DNA of 64,000 nucleotides, taken from Cephalotrichum gorgonifer. Its lineage: Eukaryota; Ascomycota; Sordariomycetes; Microascales; Microascaceae. The notes below the pieces were generated by a model that saw only the letters and a list, made by a program, of their open reading frames with translations, did not search any database and had not been told where the DNA came from. Below, piece after piece: positions 34,724 through 46,726 of the stretch. Location: positions 242,540-306,539 of the forward strand of contig ONZQ02000012.1 in the NCBI GenBank assembly GCA_900312665.1, read 5' to 3'. The first letter of the stretch is position 1, and each line of letters opens with the position of its first letter. Both the position numbers and the translations under genes were made by a program.

Positions 34724-37024
34724 TCACTGTCCTGGCTCCGCGCCGACATACATGTAATTGTCCGCGTCTATGTTTCGGAAGTCTGCCTTGGGCCGGCCGC
34801 GATTGAGGTCTTCAATGGCGGACCCGTACCTGACAAGGAGGTCCTCCCGTCCAGCAGTCTGCATGATAGCCAAGCCAAACGGTACGCCTTCAGCCCGGTG
34901 CGGAGTTAGTATTCGTCCATTCAACCATCCTACAGGGCCCATACCATTGGTTTTCGTGCTGATCGGGATTGTAATCATCGGGTAACCTAAAACCAGTTCT
35001 GTGAGCGTGCATCCATACACCAAAGTAATGCAAAAGAGATGATCTGTGAAAAAACGGACCAGCCTTAGCCGCCAGCTGTGTCGCCGCCCCACCATCCGCC
35101 TGAACTGGCACCAGGAGACCGTCGAGTTGCTGCCCCCCACAGCCGAGCGCGGCGTCGATCCCCTCCGAGCGAGATTTCCTCTGGATAAATTCCAGCGCGT
35201 GTTCGTACACATCGTCCTCGACGCCCTTGCTCGCTGCGCTTCGCTCGAAGTTATCCTGTCCTAGAGGCCACGCTCCATGCCTCCCGGGGATGCCCCCTTC
35301 ATCATCGGCGCGTTCGCGGTTATAGGCAATAATGTCCTCCAGCGTGCGGACATTGGTGGGGTTCGTGCGCAGCGAGGAGAGATACTCCTTCAGGTCGTTG
35401 TAGAAGTCTGTCTTGACAACCGTGAACTCGGATTCGTTTGGGCGACCTAGCTGAGAAGGGAAATCCCTGCGCGAGGTCTTTATTAACCTCTTTAACGAGG
35501 GGAGAGAGGCATTGAAGAAACAACGGGGCGTCCTACCAGTCCCATCCACTCGGTGACATTATCTCGTCGGCGCTCGGAAAGTCGACTTCGCTCACGATAA
35601 TGGCCCCGGCTGCCTTGATACGATCGACGGCCTCCATGAGAAGTCTGTACTCGTGACCCTTTCTGGGTGCGGCCGCTGCCTCCCAGATTTTCTTCCAAGG
35701 GATGCCGAACCTAGCACCTTGCAGAGCAGATTTTGTTGAGACGAAGGATCCAAGAGGCGGAACTGCTAAGCCGTTAGACCAGAGAAACCAATCCTTCACG
35801 GATTTTGTGGAAACTTAGGTAGAGGCGGGGTTCGGTCTTACCACTCTCATCGCCAGTGCCCGGCTCGAGGATGGCATCGAGAGCCAAGGCCGCGTCCGCC
35901 ACGGTCTTCCCAAAGGTCCCCACCACGTCGAAGTTATGGGACTCCGGTATGACGCCACGGCAGGAAGTTCTCCCGAGGGATGGCTTGAAGCCAACCACAC
36001 CGTTCCTGTCGGCGGGAAACATGACCTGAAGAATGAGGGCTCAGCACCACTTCATCCATTAGACGACTCCCACGGCAGTGCACTCACGCTCCCGTCTGTC
36101 TCCGTGCCAAGGCTAAAGGCACACATGGAAACCGACACCGCAACGGCGCTTCCGCAGCTTGAGCCGCCTGGGTGCCGGGCGAGGTTGTACGGGTTGCGGC
36201 ATTGACCGCCCCTGGCGGAATAGCCCTCGGAGCTAAACGGCGGGAACGGGAATAACTTGAGCACTCGCAAGATTGGACGGTCTAGAATTTGAATGGCGGT
36301 AACATACTAATAGGAGCTTCGCATGGAAGCCCACTCTGATAGATTTGCATGGCCGAGGAGAACTGCTCCCCTTTCTCGAAGCTTGGACACAACGGCAGCA
36401 TCTCCAGCAACTGTAGAGCCTAAGAGAACTAATTCCGGTGTTGCATGTCAGTGTTAAGGCAAAGGATACATCTGTAGTCACAGTATAGCGAAGAAATACG
36501 CACCTGACGATCCTGCCGTTGTAGCCATCTTGTCATTAGTTGCAATGTTCTGTATACACAAGGTAAATATTAGCACTAGACGGCCTAAAATCCAACTCAG
36601 TGTACCCGAAAGGTCCATAATAAATGTAGTAGAAGTAGCAAGCTAAGAGTAGCGTACATCCTTGACAAGGAAAGGAATCCCGTGCAACGGGCCCCGGCAT
36701 GTCCCTTGTCTGGTTTCATCGTCGAGCTGTCTGGCTATGTCGAGGGCATCCGGATTCACTTCGATGACAGCCCTAGATCGGCGTTAGCTTTGAAGAACCT
36801 GAGGTCTAACCCGAGCTGAGTGCTGTGCCGGCACCATGAGGGTCGACCCACTTCAAGAGTCCATTCAGCCGCCCGATTCTGTCCAGGAAACAAGCCGTGA
36901 GATCACTTGCGGAGAAGTCACCCGCTCTCATATGACCTTGCAGGTCGGCGATTGAAAGGTCTTGTATGTCGATGCCACGGCATGCCGGCATCGAGGTGTC
37001 GTATATCGGCATCGCGTCGGGCAT
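34724..37024 (-). CDS. Amidase (amidase signature family)
   Basis: Nine exons: 37024-36852, 36772-36658, 36549-36504, 36428-36308, 36232-36088, 36025-35842, 35765-35537, 35466-35060 and 34986-34724, giving about 560 aa in one frame. Core motifs are GPLHGIPFLVKDNIATND with the catalytic Lys, NLSEWASMRSSYYSEGYSARGG, and the Ser-rich signature HPGGSSCGSAVAVSVSMCAFSLGTETDGSV carrying the cis-Ser and nucleophile. These are followed by GVVGFKPSLGRTS, DGLLVPVQADGGAATQ and GYPMITIPI. The enzyme hydrolyses an amide bond. The fungal relatives it most resembles are annotated only as amidases or glutamyl-amidotransferase-like. It has no transit peptide and no GatB/C neighbours, so a free-standing cytosolic amidase is more likely than the mitochondrial GatA. 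Substrate unknown. Confidence 0.88.
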
Positions 37025-37520
37025 TTAAAGGGCGTCCTGATGGAGACGAGTGTTGACGGGCGGGAATGGTCGGGCTCCAAGCATTGTGTTACCTTCACAT
37101 ATCTACCCGAGAAACACATGTACCCCTCCACGAGTTGTCCCCCCGCCTCAACAGTATTTCCGTTAGTTTAACCGCCACATGACCAGATGTATATGCAACC
37201 ATGGTGTTTCCTACTCTTACTACAACGGAATTAACCAACATGATAATTCCATCGTCTCGAAATTCTATGCAGACTCGCCCCTTTCTCTCTCCTTCCCCCT
37301 CCCAACTTTACTATTTGTGCCCTATATATTAACGTCCCTCTTGATACGGTTGATTTCCACATTCTCCTTCACCCAATATACGAGAGCAATACGCTAGCAT
37401 GTTTCTTGTACTTTGGTAAGACGATCACATTTTGATATATTGCCAGCTTCCATGACTTCAACTCCGCTCGTCTTCATGCTACAAGTCCAAACCTCTCATT
37501 AAAGTACTATAGTCTGTCCC
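37025..37520. other. Intergenic, no gene seen
   Basis: About 500 bp between the amidase start and the 3' end of the phytase-like gene. Nothing recognised. Confidence 0.4.
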
Positions 37521-39901
37521 TCAGGCCCTCGGGTCCCAGGACGGATCGACATCATCCAACAAGTCCAAATCCTCCAGCGCATCGGCGTCCAGAATATCCT
37601 CCAAACTAACCAGCTTGAAGCTCGACTGGTCGCTTGTACCCCCTCCAGGCAGCTGGTTAGAATCGTCATGAACGACCAGAAGCCCGTGCGGGAAGTCCTC
37701 GCCCAGCGCCGTGCTCACGCCCGCCACGCCATCGGTATTGGTCACGCCGTCGATCTTCCCGTCGCTGGAGGCCGGGATCGTGAAGGTGGTGACGTACTCG
37801 TGCGGCGCCGCGCGTCGGTAGACGTTGTAGGCGCTGACGCCCTGCCCCGACACGATGATGAAGCCCTTGTCCGGCTCGTCTCCGTGCACGAGCGTGACGC
37901 CCTCCACGTCGGCGTGCATCTTCCCGTCTCCGACGTAGGCGATCCGTACAGGCTCGTCCGTGGAGTCCGGCTCCGCGCCGTAGCGCCAGAGCGCGGAGGG
38001 CTCCTCGCCCAGGATGAGCCACCCGTTGTCCTCGTCCGTGACGCAGCCCTCCACCTGGCCGCCCGAGCCGCCGGTGAAGTCGCGCACTAGCGTGGTCTGG
38101 AGGGTGCCGTCCGCGGTGGCAGTGAGCTCATACTGGAGGTAGCGGGCCGACTTCTCATTCACGAAGAGGTACTGCTTCCCACTCTTGCGGGAGCGGTACA
38201 CACAGGAGCCGTAGACAGAGTAGTCATCAACGGTGGGCTGGATACCGCCGGGGACGTCCTTTAGCGTTCCGTTCGCCGTCACCTCGAAGATGCTGAGAGG
38301 GTTCTTTGGTTAGCGGCCGCGGGTCCAACATACACAACTACGGACAAGAAACCCCGAGACTTACCAGATAGTGTCGTCGGCGCGGCAGGCGGCGAAGGCG
38401 AGGTCGACCTTGCGATCGCCGATGGGGAATCCGTAGATGATGTCGACGTTGTTGGGCTCGCCTGCGGGGAAGTTCTGGAGCAGATTGCCCTTCAGGTCGA
38501 ACACGGCCAGGCCGGCGCCCTCGGTAGACTTGGTCGTGGTGATGATGCGCGAGTTCTCGGGCTCATCGGGGGCAATCCAGATGGCGGGGTCGTCTCCGTC
38601 CGCGCCGTTCTCGTCGGTCTCATACTTGGGCTCGACGACGAGGAAGGAGCAGTGTAGGCCGCCCCATCCGTCCTCACACTTGCACTGGTTCGGCCCAACG
38701 CACTCGCCGTGGCCCGAGCAGTCGTCGGTGCACTGAATCTTGGAGCAGTCGGACCCAGTGAACCCGGCGAAGCAAGAGCACTTGGAATCCGTCCCGCAGT
38801 ACCCGTTTTTGGAGCACTGCTTGCAGATAGGGGTCTTTTTCGGGCAGCAGGCCTGCTTGCGGGGGTCGAATGCGCTGTTAAGAGCCAGGTCCAGATCCTC
38901 AGCGACGCCCTCGAGGGAGCTGACGCCGAAACCGGCGATATCGTTGTCCGCCTCGACGGCAAAGGTGAGCGCGCCCTCGGGGTACTTGGAGGTTCCCGCC
39001 TGGTACAGCTCCAGCCCCTGAACCTCAATATCCTCCAGCCCGGCAAGCTTGAGGGTACCGAGGAGCTCGAATCCTTGCGTGTAGACCCCGACGACACTCT
39101 CCTGTGCGACAAAGATGTAGTCCGAGGTGTTCTTATCGGTGGCGTAGACGGCGAGTCCAGTAACACTGTCCGCCGCCTCGCCGACTACTGTCACTTCCGG
39201 AGCAGCAGTGGACTCAACAAGAGGGAAGGAATAGACCTTGCTGTCGTCGTCTGTCCCTAGGTACATCAAGCCAGCGTACTCCGAGGCGGCACAAGCCGAG
39301 GCCTCAAACGGCATGGCAAAGGTTTGCACCTAGGTAAGTACTCAAGTTAGATCGGAAACTGACTTTAGGGTATGAGCGGGATGTAACATACCTCTAGTAT
39401 CTCGAGTGACCCATCATTTGATCGGACTAGAACCTGAATCGCCTGTCCCTTGCCGAAGAGATACGCGTAATGGTTCCCCGTCTTGCTCCTCCAAGAGCAT
39501 AGGGACGACCAATCCCCAAGGGCGGAGAATTGAGCGTCATCATCCTCCTCGAGCTCGGGCAGCGAGAAGGCCCGGATCACGGAGTCTGGAGCCGTAATGG
39601 TAAGCACCCAGTCCTTATCGTCGACATCATACACCGTGGTGACGAGCTTCGTGCGACCATTGACGAGCGATCCGACGACCGGAAGAGGGGTGTCGCCGTT
39701 CAGGTCGAACGTGTGGAGCCCACCGGTGGAGGTGCCGGCGTCGTTGCCGATCAGGAGGGGCTCATCGGAGTAGTACACGGCGGTCCAGTCCGATTCGAAG
39801 GTACCGGACAGAGCGGTGACATTGAGATCACGCTCTACCGCCGCTGCGGAGGCGCGAGCCGCGAGGGCGGCCGCTGCCGTGGAGAGGGAGATGGCCTTCA
39901 T
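37521..39901 (-). CDS. Secreted beta-propeller phytase-like protein with EGF-like insert
   Basis: Three exons: 39901-39392, 39329-38365 and 38292-37521, about 748 aa. A signal peptide (KAISLSTAAAALAARASAAA) leads into a first, degenerate propeller. A Cys-rich EGF/tenascin-like insert follows (QCSKNGYCGTDSKCSCFAGF; CSGHGECVGPNQCKCEDGW). The second propeller carries the beta-propeller phytase motifs: DGDDPAIWIAP, NVDIIYGFPIG, RADDTI, VYGSCVYRS, GQVEGCVTDEDNGWLILGEE, DVEGVTLVH, and SNQLPGGGTSDQSSFKLVS at the end. Such enzymes use calcium to release phosphate from phytate or related esters outside the cell. Double-propeller enzymes with one active half are known in bacteria. Activity of the N-terminal half is doubtful, as it lacks the DDPAIW block. 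Confidence 0.9.
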
Positions 39902-41004
39902 TGTCCGCCTTGTCTGCCGGTTGGGGAAAGATACGAGTGAACTGGTTTGATCGACAGCAGACAGGGGAGAGGAGAGGGGCTACGGCTACTTTTATCTAAG
40001 GTTTGTTCTAGTCCGATCTGTTGGAGTCGTCGTCCGAAGAATTTGGATTCTGATGGGATGTAACCCTGATCCCTTCATCTCCCGACATGACGCGGGATCA
40101 ATAGTGTACAAGTAACCAACAATTCGCTCAGGGCTAGCTGAGATGGTACCTGACTCGCGTTATTTGACAAGGGGGTTTGTTTGGACTGGCATGCAGGTAG
40201 ATGTTGGGTGATGAGACCAGAGCGTGCTACAATACGGGGCTATAATTGGCCAAACCGGGTTGCTTTGCTCCGAACACCGGCGCAACTTCCTGATACGGAT
40301 ATTGGTCACAGGGGCCGTAACTTGTTAAAACCTTTCCAGCCCGCCCTGGGCCAAAAGGCCGACATGTGCTATTGCGTACTACTATTCTCGCGGATGACGT
40401 TGGCAGTACAAAATAAGCCCCGTAATTGGCCCTTACAGTTCGTACAAGGCGGGGCTAACCCGCAGTATGGGCGGGAGCTTCCGCACCACGAGGTTATACC
40501 GAGAGATATAACTGGCGCCAGCCCCTGTTGCGGATAGGGCGGAAATGAGATGTAAAATAGATCAGAACCAACTAGTGCGGAACTGCGCCTGTGCGTTCGG
40601 AGATGTTGATCTTTCGGTATATTCATTCGGATTAGCTACCTGCATGCAAGCAACGTGCTCGGTAACGAAAATGGGGGACTAGTCCGCGTTTGTACAACCC
40701 CAGAACCTGCCCCTGGCGTGGGGGCGGGAGGGGGCGGCCGCGTGGGAGCCTGGCTGAAAGATTGATAATCTAATCGTTTCCCGTGTTGGTTGAAGTATAC
40801 TAACAACAGCGGATATATATAGAAACTCCGTACTACGGACGGCCCAATGTACAAGTACCCAAACAGCATAATAGGAATGCCATTATAGTGCGGAAACTAC
40901 CATGTTAGCTAGGATGATCGATGACCCATGTCTATTAAATATCAAAGTACGCCTATTGTATGCCCTCGCCAACCCAGACATTAAAGTATCCCAAGACCAT
41001 CCGA
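39902..41004. other. Intergenic, no gene seen
   Basis: This holds the promoter of the phytase-like gene and the 3' side of the first DapA-family gene. A TGTACAAGTAC motif lies near 40848. No ORF supported. Confidence 0.4.
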
Positions 41005-42269
41005 TCAGTTGGCCTTGGCAAGGTTCTTCTCATCCTCCTCCAGCGGCTTCACGATATCCGCAATCCACGCCTGCTTCTTCGCGTCCGTGTACTGCGGGTA
41101 CGGGCGGCGGCAGTGGCAGCTCTCCTCGGGGTAGCCGTGATACTTCGCGACAACCCACTTAGTCCCGTTGATGCCGCCCTTGGCGAATCCCCATTCCGCT
41201 TGCGCCAGCTTGAGCTGTGCGGCGGCAGCCTCCTCCTTCTTGCCGGCGAGGTAGTCGTCGAAGATTTGGACGCAGTACTAGTTCTGTTGTCAGCAAGTGT
41301 CCTCACTCCGCTCCGACTTTCGGAAGTTCAGTTTGCCCTTGGAAAAGGGAGTATATTGCATGTGTGGTATGGTATAGACTCACCCGCGGGTACAGGTTGG
41401 CCACGCCGGTAATCACGCCAGTGCTTCCCACGGTCATCGCGGGAACGAGCCAGTCGCTCTGGCCCGCCAGCACGCAGAACTCCTTGGGGTCGAAGGACGC
41501 CTTGACGCGCGCGACCTTGGCGATGCCGCCGCACGTCAGCTTGACGCCCACAATGTTGGGGTGCTTGCCTAGCGCCGCGAGCATGTCGGAGTTGACGTCG
41601 AGGCCGGCGACGACGTTGGGGAAGTTGTAGATGACGATGGGGAGGGGGCTGTTATCGGCGAGCTATAGTTCGGAAACGAAGTCCCTGAGTTAGCCTCTGG
41701 CTTGTGACCTTGATGCGCCTTGCTTCTTTTTGTTGCTGGGGTTCGTTGGTCCGTTACCTCTTGGAAGAAAGCCACAATCGCATCCTCGTTCATCGCAAAG
41801 TGGAAATAGCTGGGGACAAGCACAAGGACAAAGTCCGCGCCCGCCTCCGCCGCCTCGCGCGTCTCGGCGATCGCTGCCCGAGTAGACTGGCCCGTGCAGC
41901 CGAGGGTGATGGGGAGATCTGGGCGGCCGCTCTCGACGGCGATCTCTCGCAGCGTCCTGACCATCTGGGCCTTCTCAGCTCCGCTGAGGGTGACGGCTTC
42001 ACCATTTGTGCCGGCGACGACGACTGTTTCAAGACAATTGGTTTGTTAGCTGGGCGAAAGCCCCGAGAGGAGTGAGTAGGGCATGAATGTGGACAATTGG
42101 GTTTCAACGCACCTCCATGGAGACCGGACTCGACTAGGAACTTGAAGTGCTTCTTCTGCGTGGCCCAGTCGATCTCTTGCTCGGCCGTGCCCTCGAACCA
42201 GGTCAAGCTGGGGACGTGAACACCCGGAGGGAAGGGTTTCGCAGCGGAGGTGGTGCCGTTGACGGTCAT
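41005..42269 (-). CDS. DapA/HOGA-family aldolase 1
   Basis: Four exons: 42269-42113, 42023-41758, 41662-41384 and 41277-41005, about 324 aa. It is a TIM-barrel class I aldolase/lyase: VVVAGTNGEAVTLSGAEKAQ replaces the usual GTTGE motif, IVIYNFPNV holds the general Tyr, and NIVGVKLTCGG holds the Schiff-base Lys. In fungi, lysine is made through aminoadipate, so a true dihydrodipicolinate synthase role is unlikely. Members of this group cleave 4-hydroxy-2-oxoglutarate or 2-keto-3-deoxy sugar acids. The start at 42269 (MTVNGTTSAAKPF) is preferred to an upstream in-frame ATG whose extra 16 residues look like leader sequence. It diverges from the ribokinase gene about 0.77 kb away. Confidence 0.88.
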
Positions 42270-43033
42270 TATGAAGAAAAAGATAGAAAATGACGTAGGT
42301 AATAGGGAGCTATGCAAGACTGTACAAGGATGTCTTGGGAGAAGTGCTAATAATAGTACTATAAGAGGAAAGGATGGGGTTAGATTGGGGAAATGGTATA
42401 TGTACGAGTCGAACTATTCTGCTGGAGAATGAATAAATAATGCCCTGGCTAGAGGGGCAGTCCATAAGCTCTTGTATAACTTGAGTTTTGTGTCTAGACG
42501 GGTCTAATCCACATTCCTCGTCAATCCCTGTGTCTAGATTGGTCTCCCATGCGAGCTCTTTCCTTCCCGTCTCCATTTGTCGCTCCGACGCCTCGCTCGG
42601 CTAAGGTGGAGCCAGCACATTAGCGCAAGCGAGCAGCGAGGGAAGGAGCAGCTCACATGATGATCTAGACCGATGTGTGGAGAAACGGCCCCTGCATCGG
42701 TAACGTCGGTGGGGGGGTTGGCCGATGTTGATGACATAACCAGGAACGGGTCACATGCCGGCCACAGACGGGCAACCCCGCGACGTGGGGCAGGTAGGGA
42801 GTACTTCGTAGGTGAATTTGCCCAAGGTGTGACTTCCATAGCAACACAGGTAGCTCCTCACGATATACCAAGCTCAATATTTCCTACTGTCGGTTTCAAC
42901 ACCCAAATTTACCCCTTCTACAATCTGTCACGCCCCGTTCTCTCCTGTCTGGCCCTCCCCCCAACCGAGACCGACGAACCACCCCCGCCACCGATCCTAC
43001 TACCCCTCCTCGTCCTCCTCGCCCTCCACAAAA
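42270..43033. other. Shared upstream region of DapA-like 1 and ribokinase
   Basis: 764 bp between divergent start codons. Pyrimidine-rich sequence lies just before the ribokinase ATG, usual for highly expressed fungal genes. No gene. Confidence 0.45.
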
Positions 43034-43984
43034 ATGTCGACAAAACCTACCATCGCCGTCATCGGCTCCATAAACATCGACCTCGTCACCTACACGCCCC
43101 GCGTCCCCCGCGGGGGCGAGACCCTCACGGCCCACGGCTTCAGCGTCGGCCTCGGCGGCAAGGGCGCGAACCAGGCCGTTGCCTGCGCCAAGGTCTCCCG
43201 GACCAAGACGGACGTGCAGGACGGCACCGTGGTCGTGAAGATGGTGGGCGCGGTGGGCGACGACAACTACGGCGGCGTCATCACGAGCGGGCTCAGGGAC
43301 GTCGGGATCGACACGGGCGACATACTCGTCAGGGAGGACAAGAAGACGGGGGCCGCGGTGATCGTGGTCGAGAGCGAGACGGCCGAGAACCGCATCATGT
43401 TCTGCCCCGAGGCGAACGCCACGATGCGTCCCGAGCAGTTCGCCGACGACCTGCCGCGCCCGCTGCCCGACCTCCTCATCATGCAGATGGAGATCCCGCT
43501 GGAGACCGTCACGCAGATCCTGATGACGGCGAAGAGGCTCGGCGTCCCCGTCCTGCTGAACCCGGCGCCGGCCCTCAAGATCGAGGAGAAGTACTACCCC
43601 TGCATCACGCATCTCGTCGTTAACGAGACGGAGGCGGCAATCCTATCCGGGTGCAGCGTGGAGGAGCTGGAGTCTCAGGACGGGAGGGCACGGGTGGCGA
43701 AGATCTTCCACGACCTAGGTGTAGAGTACGTCTTGGTCACGTTGGGCAGCCGCGGGGTGTACTACTCTGTTTCTGGGAAGGTGCAGGGCCATGTGGAGGC
43801 GCAGAAGGTGACCGCCGTAGATACTACGGCCGCGGGAGACACATTTGTTGGCGTGTACGCCGTCGAAGTAGTCAAGGGCGATTTCGATGTAGAGAAGGCT
43901 GTGCAGCTGGCCAACCGGGCGGCGTCCAAGACTGTGCTCAAGAAGGGGGCCCAGGAGTCCATCCCGTGGAGAGATGAGCTATGA
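43034..43984 (+). CDS. RBK1: Ribokinase (PfkB family)
   Basis: Single exon, 316 aa, normal length. It phosphorylates D-ribose to ribose 5-phosphate with ATP. Signatures: VIGSINIDLVTYTPRVPRGGET at the start, the family-1 motif GLGGKGANQAVACAK, the substrate-lid region MVGAVGDDNYG, LLNPAPA and HLVVNETEAAILSG in the core, LGSRGVYYS, and the family-2 motif VDTTAAGDTFVGVYAVE with the catalytic Asp and anion hole. The C-terminal NRAASKTVLKKGAQESIP fits the monovalent-cation loop region. It has a divergent aldolase upstream and a convergent Zn2Cys6 regulator downstream. Cytosolic. Symbol by homology to yeast RBK1. Confidence 0.92.
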   Translation: MSTKPTIAVIGSINIDLVTYTPRVPRGGETLTAHGFSVGLGGKGANQAVACAKVSRTKTDVQDGTVVVKMVGAVGDDNYGGVITSGLRDVGIDTGDILVREDKKTGAAVIVVESETAENRIMFCPEANATMRPEQFADDLPRPLPDLLIMQMEIPLETVTQILMTAKRLGVPVLLNPAPALKIEEKYYPCITHLVVNETEAAILSGCSVEELESQDGRARVAKIFHDLGVEYVLVTLGSRGVYYSVSGKVQGHVEAQKVTAVDTTAAGDTFVGVYAVEVVKGDFDVEKAVQLANRAASKTVLKKGAQESIPWRDEL

Positions 43985-44615
43985 AAGCGCGAAATGTAAT
44001 TTACAAGCGGTCAAATGTCTGTGAACAAAGTAATTACCTCTCCTCTGCCACGCGTCGCTTCGTGTAATTTGTTGCTCGTAGCCTCTCAGATGCGCCTCGC
44101 CTGTGAAGATCGTGTCGCCACACCCCGCTCTAGTCCGATACTAAGTACACCCCTCTAGCATTCAAGTGGGGGTACACTTGCCGATCGCCTTCTAGGGAGA
44201 GTCTCGCGCCGATGGGTCTTTCACTAGGAACTAAACTCAGGGGGCGTGGGGGTGCGTGTCTGGGCACCCTATTGGACACGGGGCGTCGGAATGATCAATA
44301 TCTCCGACGCAAGGATTCCCCGCGACGTGCGATAGACGAGACGAGATATAAGAGACTTGGGTGACTTGTGCCATCCTGGCGTGCTGTTTTAGTACAGTAG
44401 CCCAACTATATATCGCAGCAACTTCACTCCTTTACTCTCGAAGCAACACATGCCTCTTCACGCCAGTTAAACATGTCTCTCAGGACGAATAATGTTACAA
44501 ACGGGAGGTGGTTTCAATTGTTGTTATAAATTGAGCTGTTATACATGCAATGTCTGTTCATACGTGGTATTCATGAAAATTGAACGGGGCACACCCCGTC
44601 CCCCCGGAACTACAA
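43985..44615. other. Intergenic between convergent genes
   Basis: About 630 bp between the ribokinase stop and the transcription-factor stop. Nothing recognised; transcript ends must lie here. Confidence 0.4.
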
Positions 44616-46726
44616 CTACATTATCGCAAAGCAGGAATCAAAGATGTCGTGCATCACCCCCCGGATATCGGCCCTCCCGCCCCCGGCATCCTGCCTCGCC
44701 TGGACCTCCTCGAGCACCTGTCCCGTGATCAGCGCGTTGGTCGCGACGTTCTTCATCCGCCTGATCTGCGCCTTTATCCACCCCCTCTCTTCCGGGTCCT
44801 TCTCCTCGGCGCCCAGCATCAGGAGCGGCCACAGCTGGCTCACGGGGAGCGAGTCCTCGGGGCCGAGCTCCCCGACCATGAGCCTCGTCAGGTGCCTGAT
44901 CTGGCTCAGGGCGTCCTCTGTCTCGCGGGTCAGCGGGAGGTTCGTGTAGGCGACGCGGTGAAGGTGGACCTTGCTGGCGTGGTAGTTGGACAGGTACGTC
45001 CTGAAGGCGCGCGTGATGGAGAAGGCCAGCTCCGCCGACACGTGGGGCGCGGCGAGGTGGCCCGACACGGCGTGGTCCATCAGGGCGGGCCTGTCGTCGT
45101 AGACCTTCCTCAGGTCCTTGAGGATCTGGAGCGCGATGTTGATCACCTCGGTCTCGTCCTCCACCGTCCCGCGGGACCGGTGCCACCGGTCGATCCTCGA
45201 TATCCGCCCCATGAAGCTCTGCACCTTCTGGAAGAAGACGATCCCAGGGTGGTAGAGCACCTGGAACAGCACGTCCTCGATGTCTAGCTCCCGCACCTCG
45301 TCCGGCGGCGACCCGTCGTTCTCCACATCCGCCACGACGCTGCCCGGGCTCGGGTGCACCAGGATCGCCTCGCAGTTGTCCGACAGGAACAGGCCCTCGC
45401 CGCCGGCGGAGACGACCCTCGCGTCGAGGTGTCGTATCCAGGAGAGGAGGCGGAGCTCGAGCGGGCGGAACCCGCGCTTGTCGCCCTGCTGGAAGATCTC
45501 GAAGGCGCGCTTGAGATTCGCGTGCGCGCCCTCGACGCGGTCCTCCACGATGTCGACGTAGCTGAGGAAGAAGATGGTCACGAGGAGGTGCTCGCGGAGG
45601 GGGCTGTGGCTGACGACGGTGGCCAGGTCGCCAATGGCCATCAGCTGCGCCGTCGCGTTCTCGTAGTGGCGCGGCGGGCACTGCATCCAGGGGGCGTCCC
45701 GGCGGCAGAGGAGGAGGTTGGAGAAGGCGAGGATGGCGCACCGCACCATGGTCGAGACGTTGGACATGGAGACCAGGATCTGCCGCACGGACGACCATGC
45801 CTTCTGGGTCTCGACGTCGGCCAGAATCGGGGGCGGGGCAGTGCGGACGAAGTATTCTATCAGGTGGCGGTCCTCGGCGGTGTGGGCTGGGGGTACTGAT
45901 GAGGGGGGGCGTGCAGGGAGGGTCCAGCTGGTATCTCCGGCGTGCTGGGGACGGGAAGTTGGCGTCGCAACAAGAGGGGGGTTTGTGTGTGAGCCATTAT
46001 TGTATGTGCCGTTCGGGAGTGACCATGCATTCTAAAGGAGCGGGAAGTTAGTAGCTATACCTGTGACTGGGGATGATAGTGCATGTATATCTGCATCTGG
46101 ATCTCATCCCGAGGGGAAACGTGAAAACGTGGAGATGGTGACCGTGTGGGGCTTGATCGATTGTCTTACCAATGAATCCAACCCGGTATTGAAGCAGTCA
46201 TTCCCTCCTCCGGGGCTCGCCTGGCCCAAGGTCGCCCCACCAGCATCCCACATAAAGCTCGCAAAGTCAAACAACTGGTCGACCGCCCCCGGGTTCTGGG
46301 GCCAATGGTTTGACCCGGGGCTATCAGTCACATTGTCCGGCGACGAGCCGTACACGACGCCGTTCGGTCCGGCCGCGGGACTCGGCGCCACCCCGTTCGT
46401 CTCCATCTTCCGCTGAGGGCCGAAGGACGGTGTCGGGCGCCATCTGCACTCGAGGTTTAGGCGCTCGCAGTGCGAACACCGCGGACGCTGCTCGTCGCAC
46501 CTAACCTTCCGTCGTCTATCGCAGGGGAGGATTAGCCTTGTGGGGCGGTCTCAGAGGGGTGGAGGTAGGCAAGATAGGGGAAAGAGCGGGCTCCATACCT
46601 GCACGTCAGACATCCGGTCTTGGAGCGCGTCGGCCTTGTCGTTGGTGCCGAAGGCGGCGGAGGCTCGTCCCGCCGGCTGCCTTGATTCGCAGCCGTTGTT
46701 GCATTGTTACTACTCTCCTCGTTCAT
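44616..46726 (-). CDS. Zn2Cys6 transcription factor
   Basis: Three exons: 46726-46599, 46515-46170 and 46031-44616, about 629 aa. The zinc cluster is formed across the first intron: C-x2-C-x6-C-x5-C-x2-C-x6-C, read as GCLTC, RRRKVRCDEQRPRC, SHCERLNLEC. A Pro/Gly-rich linker follows (PNGVVYGSSPDN). The large exon holds the fungal regulatory middle region: HLIEYFVRTAPPPILAD, STMVRCAILAFSNLLL, RHYENATAQLMA, HLLVTIFFLSYVDIV, RGFRPLELRLLSWI. This is the acriflavine-sensitivity/ARCA-like shape, and it acts in the nucleus. Placement next to ribokinase hints at a carbon-metabolism target, but that is only a guess from position. Confidence 0.9.

Noticed and set aside
41005..42269. True dihydrodipicolinate synthase for lysine synthesis
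   Set aside because: Fungi make lysine by the aminoadipate route; the family has many other lyase activities.
42673..43623. 316-residue ORF overlapping ribokinase in another frame
   Set aside because: Arg/Gly-rich shadow; the ribokinase frame has all family motifs.
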